Shown here: positions 23,582 to 33,280 of the stretch, piece after piece | Position numbering within the stretch: the stretch's first letter is position 1 | Layout of the letters: each line of letters opens with the position of its first letter | Origin: an uncultured Lachnospiraceae bacterium | GTDB lineage: Bacteria; Bacillota; Clostridia; Lachnospirales; Lachnospiraceae | Assembly: GCA_947382415.1 (NCBI GenBank) | Contig: CANCYO010000030.1 | Span: forward strand, 1 to 33,280 | Length of the DNA stretch: 33,280 nt | Direction: 5' to 3' | The notes under the pieces: generated by a model | What the model was told of the DNA's origin: nothing | Database searches by the model: none | Seen by the model: only the letters and a program-made list of their open reading frames with translations | Position numbers and translations under genes: made by a program

Positions 23582-24322
23582 ATGAAACACAGAAATACCG
23601 TGGAATTTGAAGTTGTGGGGGAATACGGATTGTTTGCGGATCCCATCACCCGTGTGGGAGGTGAGAAATTTACTTATCAGGTGCCGACATATGAGGCATT
23701 AAAAGGTATTTTACAGAGTATATACTGGAAACCGACGCTGATCTGGATCATAGACGAAGTGCGCGTCATGAATCCCATTCAGACCGAGACGAAGGGAGTG
23801 CGTCCCATCAAGTATTATAGCGACAAAAACGATCTGTCCTATTATACCTATCTGAAAAAATGCCGGTATCAGGTGAGGGCGCATTTTATCTGGAATGAAA
23901 ACCGTCCCGAATTGGAGCAGGACCGCAATGAGAATAAGCATCATAATATTGCGAAACGAATGATCGAGCGGGGCGGAAGAAGAGACATCTTTCTCGGAAC
24001 CAGAGAGTGCCAGGGGTATGTAAGGCCCTGTGTTTTTGGGGAAGGCGCAGGATTTTATGACCGCCCGGATGACCGGGACTATCCCATGGAGCTGAGCTTC
24101 GGTATGATGTATCATGGGATAACCTATGCGGATGAGGCTTATTCCGAAGAGACCAGAGGGAAAATGTGCGTACGTCTCTGGCAGGCGGTGATGCGGGACG
24201 GAGTTATTTCCTTTCTGCCGCCCTGGGAATGTATTCACAGGCCGGTCAGAGAGATGGAGATGAAAAGGTTTCATGAGGAGTCGGGTAACTTTTCCATTGC
24301 AGATGAGGAAGGGGTGATGTGA
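23582..24322 (+). CDS. cas5c: Cas5c (Cas5d), crRNA-processing subunit
   Basis: In type I-C, Cas5 cuts repeat RNA at the base of its hairpin, leaving an 11-nt 5' handle, and stays in Cascade. The 246-aa protein has the glycine-rich ending region and residues in the active-site positions of the Bacillus halodurans enzyme: Tyr48, Lys119 and His120 (the KHH segment). I place the start at 23582 because the AGGAGGT site at 23566-23572 abuts the ATG at 23573 but is correctly spaced for 23582; the alternative would add three residues. It is 26 bp after cas3. Confidence 0.93.
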   Translation: MKHRNTVEFEVVGEYGLFADPITRVGGEKFTYQVPTYEALKGILQSIYWKPTLIWIIDEVRVMNPIQTETKGVRPIKYYSDKNDLSYYTYLKKCRYQVRAHFIWNENRPELEQDRNENKHHNIAKRMIERGGRRDIFLGTRECQGYVRPCVFGEGAGFYDRPDDRDYPMELSFGMMYHGITYADEAYSEETRGKMCVRLWQAVMRDGVISFLPPWECIHRPVREMEMKRFHEESGNFSIADEEGVM

Positions 24323-24325
24323 CAG

Positions 24326-26236
24326 ATGTCGTGGGTGAACCGGCTTGTTGAGACATATGAAAACAATATAGAAAAAAGAGCCTGTGCCGATACGCCGATC
24401 ATGCCTGTGGCGCACAGAGAGGCCAATGCTCAGATAGAAATTATATTAAATGCGGAAGGTATCTTTCGGAACGCGGCAATCATTAACAAGGAAGATGCGC
24501 CGACGCTCATCCCGGTGACAGAGGCCTCCGCGGGAAGAAGCTCGGGCATTGCGCCCCATCCGCTCTGTGATACACTCTCTTATCTGGCAGGCGACTTTTC
24601 CCTTCACTGTAGGGGCAGCAAGGAAAGAAAAAGTGCCGAAGAAAAATTTCACACATACCTGACCAATCTGGAGAAATGGGTCATGTCAGAATACAGCCAT
24701 CCAAAGGTGCAGGCAATTTATGATTATCTGTCACGGAAGACTGTGATTGCGGATTTGGTCGGGGACGGTTTGGTTGAGCTGGGCGAAGACGGTATTTTTG
24801 AGTCGAAGAAAATCAGCGGTCAGCCATATGAGAAAGCAATGGTCAGGTTTCGGGTCATGGGTGAGGAGGCCGGGCTTGGCGGCACATGGGAGGACGCCTC
24901 GCTGATACAGGCCTATACGGACTATTACCTGAAAGAACAGCAGGGCAGGACAGACATCTGCTATTTTACAGGAGAGACAGCGACTGTTTCCGAGAATCAC
25001 CCGAAAGGAATTGTGGCGTCTGATTATGGGGCCAAGCTGATATCTGCCAATGACGGACAGGGGTATACCTATCGGGGCAGATTTCAAAATGCGGAACAGG
25101 CTTATGCACTGAGCTATGAGGCATCTCAGAAGATGCATAGCGCTCTGACATGGCTTGCCAAAACACAGGGGGCTTTTGTGGGCAGCCAGGATAAGAGAAT
25201 CTTTATATGCTGGAATCCTCAGGGCAAAAAAACGCCGGATATATTCAGTGGATTTGGCCTGACGGAAGACGAGGAAGTGCAGAATACACCAGTGTCTTAT
25301 CGAAACAGACTGATCAAGACCTTTCAGGGATATCGGAATCAGTTCGCTGAGACGGATTCTATTATTGTGATGGGTTTGGATGCGGCGACTACAGGGAGAT
25401 TATCCGTGACCTATTATCACGAACTGGCGGCATCGGATTTTCTGGAGCGCATCCTCTACTGGGGGGAAACCTGCAATTGGTTTTTCCTGAAATTCACTTC
25501 GGACCGTCGTCCCTATTATTCTGTGGAAACGCCGGTTTTCAGGCAGATTGTGGAGTGTGCTTTCGGACGCGAAAAAGGCAAATTTATTGATGTGGATGAC
25601 AAGGTGCGAAAGGATCAGACACAGAGGCTGGTAAAATGTATGCTGGAACAGCAGCCCATACCATATGATATGGTGCATGCGTTGACGCTTCGGGCGTCCA
25701 CTCCCATGGCATATACCAGAGCGAACAGGGAACGTGTGCTGTCTACAGCATGCGCATTGATCAGAAAGTACGATTACGAAAAAAATGCTGAAAGGCAGGA
25801 AGGAAGGGACGATATGAGATTGGATTTGGAGAATCATGACAGAAGTTATTTGTTTGGAAGACTTCTGGCAGTCTGTGAAAAGGTGGAACGAATGACATAT
25901 GACAGAGAAGAATCGCGGGATCCCAATGCAATTCGACTTCAGTCGGCATATGTAAACCATCCCATGCAGACATGGAAAATATTGGAGGGCTTACTAATTC
26001 CGTATTTTCAGAAATTAAAACCGCAGATGAGAGAACATTATCGCAAATTGATCAGCGAGATAGTGCTTTCGTTTGACGATCAGGATGCACAAGCCATGAA
26101 TCAGGAGCTGAAGGAGACATATCTTTTAGGCTACTACCTGCAAAGAGCCGAATTAAACCAGTCAAAAAAGCAAACCGGAGAAGAGAATAAGGAAGAGACA
26201 AAGGAGGTACAGAAACATGAGCAGCCTGCAGAATAA
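24326..26236 (+). CDS. cas8c: Cas8c (Csd1), large Cascade subunit
   Basis: Cas8c recognises the PAM and holds the complex to the target. The 636-aa protein starts SWVNRLVETYENN and has typical Csd1 motifs such as APHPLCDTLSYLAGD (about 71-85) and ICYFTGE (about 210). The C-terminal 140 residues double as Cas11c, translated from an internal start. The gene begins three bases after the cas5c stop and its end overlaps the cas7c start by 20 bp. Confidence 0.95.
   Translation: MSWVNRLVETYENNIEKRACADTPIMPVAHREANAQIEIILNAEGIFRNAAIINKEDAPTLIPVTEASAGRSSGIAPHPLCDTLSYLAGDFSLHCRGSKERKSAEEKFHTYLTNLEKWVMSEYSHPKVQAIYDYLSRKTVIADLVGDGLVELGEDGIFESKKISGQPYEKAMVRFRVMGEEAGLGGTWEDASLIQAYTDYYLKEQQGRTDICYFTGETATVSENHPKGIVASDYGAKLISANDGQGYTYRGRFQNAEQAYALSYEASQKMHSALTWLAKTQGAFVGSQDKRIFICWNPQGKKTPDIFSGFGLTEDEEVQNTPVSYRNRLIKTFQGYRNQFAETDSIIVMGLDAATTGRLSVTYYHELAASDFLERILYWGETCNWFFLKFTSDRRPYYSVETPVFRQIVECAFGREKGKFIDVDDKVRKDQTQRLVKCMLEQQPIPYDMVHALTLRASTPMAYTRANRERVLSTACALIRKYDYEKNAERQEGRDDMRLDLENHDRSYLFGRLLAVCEKVERMTYDREESRDPNAIRLQSAYVNHPMQTWKILEGLLIPYFQKLKPQMREHYRKLISEIVLSFDDQDAQAMNQELKETYLLGYYLQRAELNQSKKQTGEENKEETKEVQKHEQPAE
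25814..26236 (+). CDS. cas11c: Cas11c, small subunit from an internal start in cas8c
   Basis: In-frame ATG at cas8c codon 497 is preceded by the strong Shine-Dalgarno run AGGAAGGAAGGGA (25798-25810 region). The product is 140 aa and starts MRLDLENHDRSYLFGRLLAV. Helix-rich composition and length fit the Cas11c proteins shown to be made inside cas8c in type I-C systems. It is needed for the Cascade belly; the internal start is inferred from sequence. Confidence 0.82.
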   Translation: MRLDLENHDRSYLFGRLLAVCEKVERMTYDREESRDPNAIRLQSAYVNHPMQTWKILEGLLIPYFQKLKPQMREHYRKLISEIVLSFDDQDAQAMNQELKETYLLGYYLQRAELNQSKKQTGEENKEETKEVQKHEQPAE

Positions 26237-27065
26237 GATTGATTTTACAGTATTGGTTAAGGTGGTAAACGCAAATCCGAACGGTGATCCTCTCAACGGG
26301 AACCGTCCCAGAACCACATATACAGGACAAGGAGAAATATCTGACGTATGTATCAAAAGGAAGATCAGAAACCGGCTGCAGGATATGGGAGAGTCTGTTT
26401 TCGTGCAGTCTGCTGAGCGCAGCGATGACGGCTATTCGTCTCTGAGCGAGAGGGCAGCAGGAAACATAACGTCCTATCAGTCCAATGACGATTATGCAAA
26501 GAAGGCATGTGAGAAATGGATCGATGTGCGTACTTTTGGACAGGTTTTTGCATTTAAGAGCAAAGACAAGAAAGAGGGCGTTTCGGTGGGAGTCAGAGGT
26601 CCGGTTTCCATTCATCAGGCGGTGAGCTGTTCTCCTGTGGATATTAACAGTATGCAGATTACGAAAAGCGTAAACAGTGAGCCGGCAGAGGGCAAAAGCT
26701 CCGATACCATGGGTACAAAACACTTTGTGGAATTTGGACTGTATCGGATCAAGGGTTCCATAAATGTGCAATTGGCAGAAAAAACAGGATTTTCAGAGGA
26801 AGACGCCGAATTGCTGAAGGAGGCGCTCCGCACACTCTTTATCAACGACGCGTCCGCAGCAAGACCGGACGGCAGTATGGAAGTCCTTTCCGTATACTGG
26901 TGGAAACATAATAATAAAATTGGGCAATATTCTGCTGCGAAAGTACATGATTCTCTGAAAATAACCTTAAAGGATGGCGTTTTGGTACCCGGTTCGGCAG
27001 ACGATTACGAGATCAGCTTAGAAGCGCTTCCTGAGTTAGAGCCGGAAATTATTGAAGGAATCTAA
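26217..27065 (+). CDS. cas7c: Cas7c (Csd2), Cascade backbone subunit
   Basis: Several copies of Cas7 form the filament that holds the guide, kinking it every sixth base. The 282-aa protein has the NANPNGDPLNGNRPR motif near residue 18-32 and the family VGVRGPVSIHQAVS segment (about 122-136). A strong GGAGGTACAG site precedes the ATG inside the end of cas8c. Confidence 0.95.
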   Translation: MSSLQNKIDFTVLVKVVNANPNGDPLNGNRPRTTYTGQGEISDVCIKRKIRNRLQDMGESVFVQSAERSDDGYSSLSERAAGNITSYQSNDDYAKKACEKWIDVRTFGQVFAFKSKDKKEGVSVGVRGPVSIHQAVSCSPVDINSMQITKSVNSEPAEGKSSDTMGTKHFVEFGLYRIKGSINVQLAEKTGFSEEDAELLKEALRTLFINDASAARPDGSMEVLSVYWWKHNNKIGQYSAAKVHDSLKITLKDGVLVPGSADDYEISLEALPELEPEIIEGI

Positions 27066-27067
27066 GT

Positions 27068-27724
27068 ATGTATCAGGAAGATGATTATTTAATGCTTTCG
27101 GGGCTGCAGCATTTTGCGTATTGCAGGAGACAGTGGGCTTTGATCCACATTGAGCAGCAATGGGCCGAGAATGAGAGAACAACGGATGGACATTTGTTTC
27201 ATGCTGTGGCACACGATAAGGATCGCATAGAAAAAAGAGGAGACCTTCTGATCACGAGAGGCCTGAATATCAAATCAGCAAAGCTCGGTATGTCCGGTAT
27301 CTGCGATGTGGTGGAGTTTCATAAGTCTGAGCACGGTGTTCCCTTATTTTCTTATGAAGGGTTGTGGGAGCCCTATCCAATCGAATATAAAAAAGGACTG
27401 CCAAAGACGAATGACGCTGACGAGCTGCAATTGTGCGGTCAGGCCATCTGCCTGGAAGAAATGCTGATGTGTCATATACCTTGCGGAAGCTTGTTTTACG
27501 GAGAAAACCGCAGAAGAAAAAGTGTGGAGTTCACAGACGCTTTGAGGGCCAGAGTGTATGATATTGCCGAAGAAATGCATGATTTGTGGAAGAAGGGCTA
27601 TACACCGAAGGTAAAGGCGCATAAAGGATGTAATGCCTGTTCTCTAAAAGAAATATGTGTGCCAAAGCTGGGCAGGGCAAAATCAGTGACCGCTTATATC
27701 AAAGACAGCCTTCTGGAGGAATAG
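27068..27724 (+). CDS. cas4: Cas4, PAM-specific adaptation nuclease
   Basis: Cas4 trims prespacers and helps pick PAM-flanked ones. The 218-aa protein has the Fe-S cysteines Cys19 (FAYCRRQ), Cys188, Cys191 and Cys197 (CNACSLKEIC) and RecB-type nuclease motifs: GICDVVEF, YPIEYKKG and a later QLCGQA. It starts two bases after the cas7c stop and ends one base before cas1. Confidence 0.95.
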   Translation: MYQEDDYLMLSGLQHFAYCRRQWALIHIEQQWAENERTTDGHLFHAVAHDKDRIEKRGDLLITRGLNIKSAKLGMSGICDVVEFHKSEHGVPLFSYEGLWEPYPIEYKKGLPKTNDADELQLCGQAICLEEMLMCHIPCGSLFYGENRRRKSVEFTDALRARVYDIAEEMHDLWKKGYTPKVKAHKGCNACSLKEICVPKLGRAKSVTAYIKDSLLEE

Positions 27725-27725
27725 T

Positions 27726-28757
27726 ATGCGTAAATTGTTGAATACGTTGTTTATTACTACTGAGAATGCTTATTTATCTCTGGAAGGAGAAACCGTGTGT
27801 GTCGAGATCGCAAAACAGAAAGTGGGACAATTTCCTCTGCACACATTGGAGAGCATAGTCTGTTTTTCCTATAATGGAGCGACACCGGCTTTCATGGGGG
27901 CATGTGCCAGGCGAGGCATCAACCTTACTTTTTTCAATCCGTTTGGTAAATTCTTATGCAGAGTGATTGGTGAAAATCAGGGAAATGTCCTTTTGAGGAA
28001 GCAGCAGTATCGACTATCTGATCAAAAGGAGGCCAGTTGTCTGATCGCACGCAATCTTATTTTAGGAAAGGTATTTAATTGCAGATGGAGCATTGACAGA
28101 ACCTTGCGTGACCATCCTCTTCAAGTAGATACAGAACGCTGCAGAGAAGTGATTCAATACCTGATACAGGCCATGGATAAAATAAAAGATGAAACGGATC
28201 TGGACTCATTGCGGGGGTTGGAAGGAGAATGTGCCTCTCTTTACTTTGGGGTTTTTGATACCCTGATCCTGAATCAAAAAGATGCTTTTTCATTTAATGG
28301 AAGAAATAAACGGCCGCCATTAGATAATGTAAATGCAATGCTGTCCTTTGGCTATACCTTGTTGGCAAATGACTGCGCATATGCACTGGAAGGTGTTGGA
28401 TTGGATTCCTATGTGGGATTTATGCACAGAGACCGGCCGGGAAGAAAATCTCTGGCACTTGATTTGATGGAAGAAATGCGCGCCGTTCTGGTGGATCGAT
28501 TTGTTTTGACGCTTATCAACAACAGACAGATCAGAAAGGAACATTTTCAAAGTTCCGAAAGCGGTGCGGTAGAATTTACGGAAGAAGGCCGGAAAAAATT
28601 TATCACTGCCTGGCAGGAACACAAACGGGAACAGATCACACATCCTTATTTGCAGGAAAAAATATGCTGGGGTTTGGTGCCGCATGTTCAGGCTTTGCTG
28701 CTCGCCAGACATTTGCGGGGAGACATGGATGGCTATCCGCCTTTTATGTGGAAGTGA
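27726..28757 (+). CDS. cas1: Cas1 integrase (type I-C)
   Basis: Cas1 with Cas2 inserts new spacers at the leader end. The 343-aa protein has the catalytic Glu in RGLEGE (Glu166), His234 in GFMHRDRPGR and the acidic motif LDLMEEMR (about 245-252). The C-terminal half is typical of the subtype. The gene is 10 bp before cas2. Confidence 0.97.
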   Translation: MRKLLNTLFITTENAYLSLEGETVCVEIAKQKVGQFPLHTLESIVCFSYNGATPAFMGACARRGINLTFFNPFGKFLCRVIGENQGNVLLRKQQYRLSDQKEASCLIARNLILGKVFNCRWSIDRTLRDHPLQVDTERCREVIQYLIQAMDKIKDETDLDSLRGLEGECASLYFGVFDTLILNQKDAFSFNGRNKRPPLDNVNAMLSFGYTLLANDCAYALEGVGLDSYVGFMHRDRPGRKSLALDLMEEMRAVLVDRFVLTLINNRQIRKEHFQSSESGAVEFTEEGRKKFITAWQEHKREQITHPYLQEKICWGLVPHVQALLLARHLRGDMDGYPPFMWK

Positions 28758-28767
28758 GGATGAGATC

Positions 28768-29058
28768 ATGCTTGTATTAATTACCTATGATGTGAATACG
28801 GAAGACAGTAAGGGAAAAACCCGCCTGCGTAAAGTGGCGAAGCAATGTGTAAATCATGGCCAACGAGTTCAAAATTCTGTATTTGAATGCATTCTGGATG
28901 CCGGTCAATGTAAGTTGCTTAAAGCGCAGTTACTTGAAATTATTGACGAAACAAAAGACAGCCTGCGGTTTTATTATCTGGGAAATCAGTATAAAAGTAA
29001 GATAGAACATTACGGTGCAAAGCAGACATTCGAGCAGGAAGGTGTGCTCATTCTATAG
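28768..29058 (+). CDS. cas2: Cas2, adaptation subunit
   Basis: A 96-aa ferredoxin-like protein (LVLITYDVNTEDSKGKTRLRKVAKQC, then RVQNSVFECIL) that bridges two Cas1 dimers. The frame is open upstream to 28684, but the ATG at 28768 follows GAGGA and fits the family N-terminus. Confidence 0.96.
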   Translation: MLVLITYDVNTEDSKGKTRLRKVAKQCVNHGQRVQNSVFECILDAGQCKLLKAQLLEIIDETKDSLRFYYLGNQYKSKIEHYGAKQTFEQEGVLIL

Positions 29059-29239
29059 TGCGAATTGGAACCGCACATAAAATGCCTGGTTGGTTCGCAC
29101 TAAAAAGTAAGGGATGGAGGCTCGTATGTGTGCCGGTTCTTATCTTGGGGCGTATTATTTCTGGCTACAGAAGTAATAATATTTATTTTTTAGCATAAAT
29201 ATAGATAAAGACAGGGGATAGTTTTTGTCTATTTTTGCG
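29059..29239 (+). promoter_or_regulatory. CRISPR leader
   Basis: The 181 bp between cas2 and the first repeat become A/T-rich towards the array. An inverted repeat GTGCGAA/TTCGCAC (29058-29064 and 29094-29100) overlaps the cas2 stop. No reading frame is credible. Integration and array transcription are expected to be controlled here, but I cannot assign a promoter with confidence. Confidence 0.75.
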
Positions 29240-32200
29240 GTCACTCCCCGTGCGGGAGTGTGGATTGAAATCGTAATACTCGCGGCTGCCAAAGTTGAAC
29301 TGGTAGCGGTCACTCCCCGTGCGGGAGTGTGGATTGAAATAGCTTTTTGACACCGACGCCCAGATCATCGACCGGTCACTCCCCGTGCGGGAGTGTGGAT
29401 TGAAATTTCCTGGACTGCCCTCTGCTGGCTGACGGAGTGTGTCACTCCCCGTGCGGGAGTGTGGATTGAAATATCTTGCCGTGGAAGAGCCTGTCGGCCG
29501 TTCCGGTCACTCCCCGTGCGGGAGTGTGGATTGAAATAGCCCATTGACGACGGAGTCGAAGAGCTGCTTCGCGTCACTCCCCGTGCGGGAGTGTGGATTG
29601 AAATTGCATCGACTCGTCGAACATGTAGCCAGACGACAGTCACTCCCCGTGCGGGAGTGTGGATTGAAATGACTCGTAGTAAGAGGCGCCGGAGATGCAG
29701 GTCGTCACTCCCCGTGCGGGAGTGTGGATTGAAATCATCTGTTCCTCGTAGACCTCCCAATAAGACTGCTCGTCACTCCCCGTGCGGGAGTGTGGATTGA
29801 AATCGCTCCTTTAATTGGGCAACTTGGCAAAAATTATGTCACTCCCCGTGCGGGAGTGTGGATTGAAATATCTATGTTTTTCTGCCGGAGCTCCGCACTC
29901 TTGTCACTCCCCGTGCGGGAGTGTGGATTGAAATGTTTCTGCGAGTCTTCAAACGCTCTCCCTTGCTCGTCAGTCACTCCCCGTGCGGGAGTGTGGATTG
30001 AAATCCCAACGGAGAGAGAGAAGACATCACTGGTGGTCGTCACTCCCCGTGCGGGAGTGTGGATTGAAATTACTTTTTGCCCTATCAGATCCATTGCTAC
30101 ACCGTCACTCCCCGTGCGGGAGTGTGGATTGAAATCGCAATATCAAGGACTATCACAATACACAGGCCAGTCACTCCCCGTGCGGGAGTGTGGATTGAAA
30201 TTGCTTCGATTGTGCAAGTACTTCCATTTCTTAACGTCACTCCCCGTGCGGGAGTGTGGATTGAAATACATATTTTTAAACGCAAAAAAGCTGGACTACT
30301 GTCACTCCCCGTGCGGGAGTGTGGATTGAAATCCCTATAGGGGGGGGTATCAAAAACTTTACCTTGGTCACTCCCCGTGCGGGAGTGTGGATTGAAATCT
30401 CTGTTTCCTGAAGGTAGCGATCTACTTCCTTCCGTCACTCCCCGTGCGGGAGTGTGGATTGAAATCTTACAAAGGGAAGTAAATAGATTGAGAAATACCG
30501 TCACTCCCCGTGCGGGAGTGTGGATTGAAATGATAACTTACACGCATTCCACCATACACAAAAAATGTCACTCCCCGTGCGGGAGTGTGGATTGAAATAC
30601 AGCATAGAAGCCATCACACAGCCCACTGTTAGTCACTCCCCGTGCGGGAGTGTGGATTGAAATCGGAAACGGATGTGGAAACGGCATGAATGGTTGGGTC
30701 ACTCCCCGTGCGGGAGTGTGGATTGAAATTGATTGCTGCTGTGGTGTGCAGAGAGCCATTGATGTCACTCCCCGTGCGGGAGTGTGGATTGAAATCTCTT
30801 GAGCAATCGGGATTGATATGTCATAGCTGGTCACTCCCCGTGCGGGAGTGTGGATTGAAATAGAATAGCAGAGTTCACAGCATAGAAACCATCACAGTCA
30901 CTCCCCGTGCGGGAGTGTGGATTGAAATCGTCCTTATACTCATCTACATATATATCGCCGGGCTTGTCACTCCCCGTGCGGGAGTGTGGATTGAAATTGC
31001 AAATTTCTGATGTGTGCCGCCGCTTTCCTTGGTCACTCCCCGTGCGGGAGTGTGGATTGAAATGTTTTTTGCTTTGGGTTCTTGCCCTTTGCTGTTGTCA
31101 CTCCCCGTGCGGGAGTGTGGATTGAAATTGAAATCCGGGGATTGTCACAGCTTCCCCATCCGCCGTCACTCCCCGTGCGGGAGTGTGGATTGAAATGCTT
31201 TATCGTTATGTAGATTGTTTAATAACCAGTTGTCACTCCCCGTGCGGGAGTGTGGATTGAAATTGGGAGAAAACAATCCGCTTGTTGCCGCTGAAATCGT
31301 CACTCCCCGTGCGGGAGTGTGGATTGAAATTCCGACAGTAAGTATGTTGTCGAGACCATGAACGGGTCACTCCCCGTGCGGGAGTGTGGATTGAAATCAA
31401 CGGATAGATTGGAGCGATACCCCATGACCTACGTCACTCCCCGTGCGGGAGTGTGGATTGAAATTCACCAGAGCAGAAGCCGAAGCCGCGTTGAAAGAAG
31501 TCACTCCCCGTGCGGGAGTGTGGATTGAAATATGCCATAGAAGAGGCATTGGAAGAAATCGTGGAGTCACTCCCCGTGCGGGAGTGTGGATTGAAATAAT
31601 AAAGACTTTCTGCGGTCTGGGCTGAATATGAGTCACTCCCCGTGCGGGAGTGTGGATTGAAATCGTTTTTGCCGATTGCCTTAAGCTCCATCTCTTTGCG
31701 TCACTCCCCGTGCGGGAGTGTGGATTGAAATGTTTTTTTGTTTTGGGCTCTTGCCCTTTGCTGTTGTCACTCCCCGTGCGGGAGTGTGGATTGAAATCGC
31801 CCTCTATGCCATATCTGGCGGCGATCTCCTCGTCACTCCCCGTGCGGGAGTGTGGATTGAAATGTTTTTTTGTTTTGGGCTCTTGCCCTTTGCTGTGTCA
31901 CTCCCCGTGCGGGAGTGTGGATTGAAATCTTGGAGAGTCCAGGGTAGGGGGGGTATAAAAATGTCACTCCCCGTGCGGGAGTGTGGATTGAAATTTTGCT
32001 CCAACCTCCGCCCTATCTGGGCGGAACGCGTCACTCCCCGTGCGGGAGTGTGGATTGAAATTCGCATATCCTCCCATTTTCCAAACACATGTGCGAGTCA
32101 CTCCCCGTGCGGGAGTGTGGATTGAAATCACTCAGAAAAAGAATATAAGCCCGGCGATATATAGTCACTCCCCGTGCGGGAGTGTGGATTGAAATCGGTA

Positions 32201-33280
32201 GAAAAAGAGGATATGAGGAACCGCCATATCGTCACTCCCCGTGCGGGAGTGTGGATTGAAATTTTTAAGCTGCTCTTTGCCGCCGTTCTCATATCCCGTC
32301 ACTCCCCGTGCGGGAGTGTGGATTGAAATCTTAAGGGAGAAAGAACGGCAGATAAACCGCGACCGTCACTCCCCGTGCGGGAGTGTGGATTGAAATATCT
32401 CTAAGCTGGACGGCATTAACAGTGGGCTGTGGTCACTCCCCGTGCGGGAGTGTGGATTGAAATATGAGACTCATTGTAAGCCTTTACCACTTTTGACGTC
32501 ACTCCCCGTGCGGGAGTGTGGATTGAAATGGTGTCTGGGCTATCTGCTCCACCCTGGCCGTCTGGTCACTCCCCGTGCGGGAGTGTGGATTGAAATCTAT
32601 CTGGATAAATACGGGCGCAGTAATCGTTGGTCACTCCCCGTGCGGGAGTGTGGATTGAAATACTGCCTTCTTCCAGCACATTAGACAATAAAAGGTCACT
32701 CCCCGTGCGGGAGTGTGGATTGAAATCGTCTCCGTGATGTAGATATCGGCTGTTGTGTCGGTCACTCCCCGTGCGGGAGTGTGGATTGAAATCAGACTGA
32801 CCGCCGGATGAACCGATGGAATTGCCGTCACTCCCCGTGCGGGAGTGTGGATTGAAATGCTACAGCCGCATTGTTGATAGCCTGCTGTAAGCCGTCACTC
32901 CCCGTGCGGGAGTGTGGATTGAAATTCTCCACTGGTCTATCACTCCGACATTGATATTAGGTCACTCCCCGTGCGGGAGTGTGGATTGAAATTCCTCGTC
33001 TGTGGCGTCCACCAGTATAATATCTGTCACTCCCCGTGCGGGAGTGTGGATTGAAATCAGAAACTATCAGCCATACGGTTGGTAGTTTTTAGTCACTCCC
33101 CGTGCGGGAGTGTGGATTGAAATAGTGCTATCATATATACATAGCAAGGCAAACAAAGTCACTCCCCGTGCGGGAGTGTGGATTGAAATCCGCCGTCCCA
33201 CCTGAAAAATGCCCATCACGTTCCCGTCACTCCCCGTGCGGGAGTGTGGATTGAAATCAAATCTGGAAACTCCCGGTACT
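29240..33280 (+). CRISPR. Type I-C CRISPR array, at least 61 repeats, running past the window end
   Basis: I count 61 copies of a 32-bp repeat beginning GTCACTCCCC and ending GTGGATTGAAAT, the first at 29240-29271 and the last at 33226-33257. There are 60 complete spacers, mostly 33-37 bp, and a partial one at 33258-33280. All copies I read are identical. Each repeat forms a CACTCCC/GGGAGTG stem and ends in an 11-nt handle TGGATTGAAAT, typical of type I-C. The cas2-side end is the leader end, so newest spacers are near 29272. Three spacers are near-duplicates and others overlap in target. Short frames with repeating peptides here are translations of the repeat. Confidence 0.99.

Noticed and set aside
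32129..32298. Similarity among the spacers near 32129-32163, 32196-32230 and 32263-32297
   Set aside because: Only short A-rich runs and a nine-base complement are shared, within chance.
29365..32831. Many short reading frames with repeating peptides inside the array
   Set aside because: They are translations of the 32-bp repeat and not proteins.

Overview
The window looks like chromosomal DNA of a spore-forming, moderate-GC Clostridia species, most likely Lachnospiraceae. Evidence: strong AGGAGG-type ribosome sites, spore coat and spore maturation genes, a DUF6472-like small Cys protein, and a conserved Firmicutes block resembling the Bacillus yaaO-tmk-yaaQ-yaaR-holB-yaaT(ricT)-yabB-yabC neighbourhood. 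The species assignment is inference.

Layout. 1-51: 3' part of tRNA-Lys(TTT). 257-2408: a lipoprotein and an L,D-transpeptidase. 2496-11421 (+): HD-domain protein, PLP-dependent Orn/Lys/Arg decarboxylase, pyruvate kinase, guanylate-kinase-like protein, YaaR, HolB, RicT with a long charged tail, TrmN6-like methyltransferase, RsmI, and a 57-aa Cys protein. 11481-11514: bidirectional terminator. 11575-15477 (-): a secreted S8 protease with Ig-like repeats, preceded by a small lipoprotein that resembles the protease's own prodomain. 15669-17704 (-): two spore-coat-type proteins and a DUF6056-like membrane protein. 17947-19765 (+): nitronate-monooxygenase-like flavoprotein and SpmA. 19774-20655 (-): bacteriohemerythrin with a CheX-like C-terminal half.

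20780-33280: a complete type I-C CRISPR-Cas locus in the order cas3-cas5c-cas8c(with internal cas11c)-cas7c-cas4-cas1-cas2, a leader, and an array of at least 61 perfect 32-bp repeats that runs off the window. Cas3 is the nuclease-helicase. Cas5c processes crRNA and, with Cas8c, Cas11c and Cas7c, forms Cascade. Cas4, Cas1 and Cas2 acquire spacers.

The most interesting element is in the intergenic region 20780-21030, upstream of cas3. The minus strand carries what looks like a dedicated, crRNA-like autoregulatory RNA gene (CreR-like). It has its own extended -10 promoter and a single degenerate repeat that keeps the exact 11-nt crRNA handle and an 8-bp hairpin of different sequence. Its guide matches the cas promoter region 111 bp away over 20 nt, next to a TTC PAM (the usual type I-C PAM). 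The only three mismatches fall at guide positions 6, 12 and 18, the positions that are flipped out and unpaired in type I Cascade. The simplest reading is that Cascade loaded with this RNA binds upstream of the cas promoter and represses its own operon, and possibly the guide's divergent promoter, without full-length pairing that would license cleavage.
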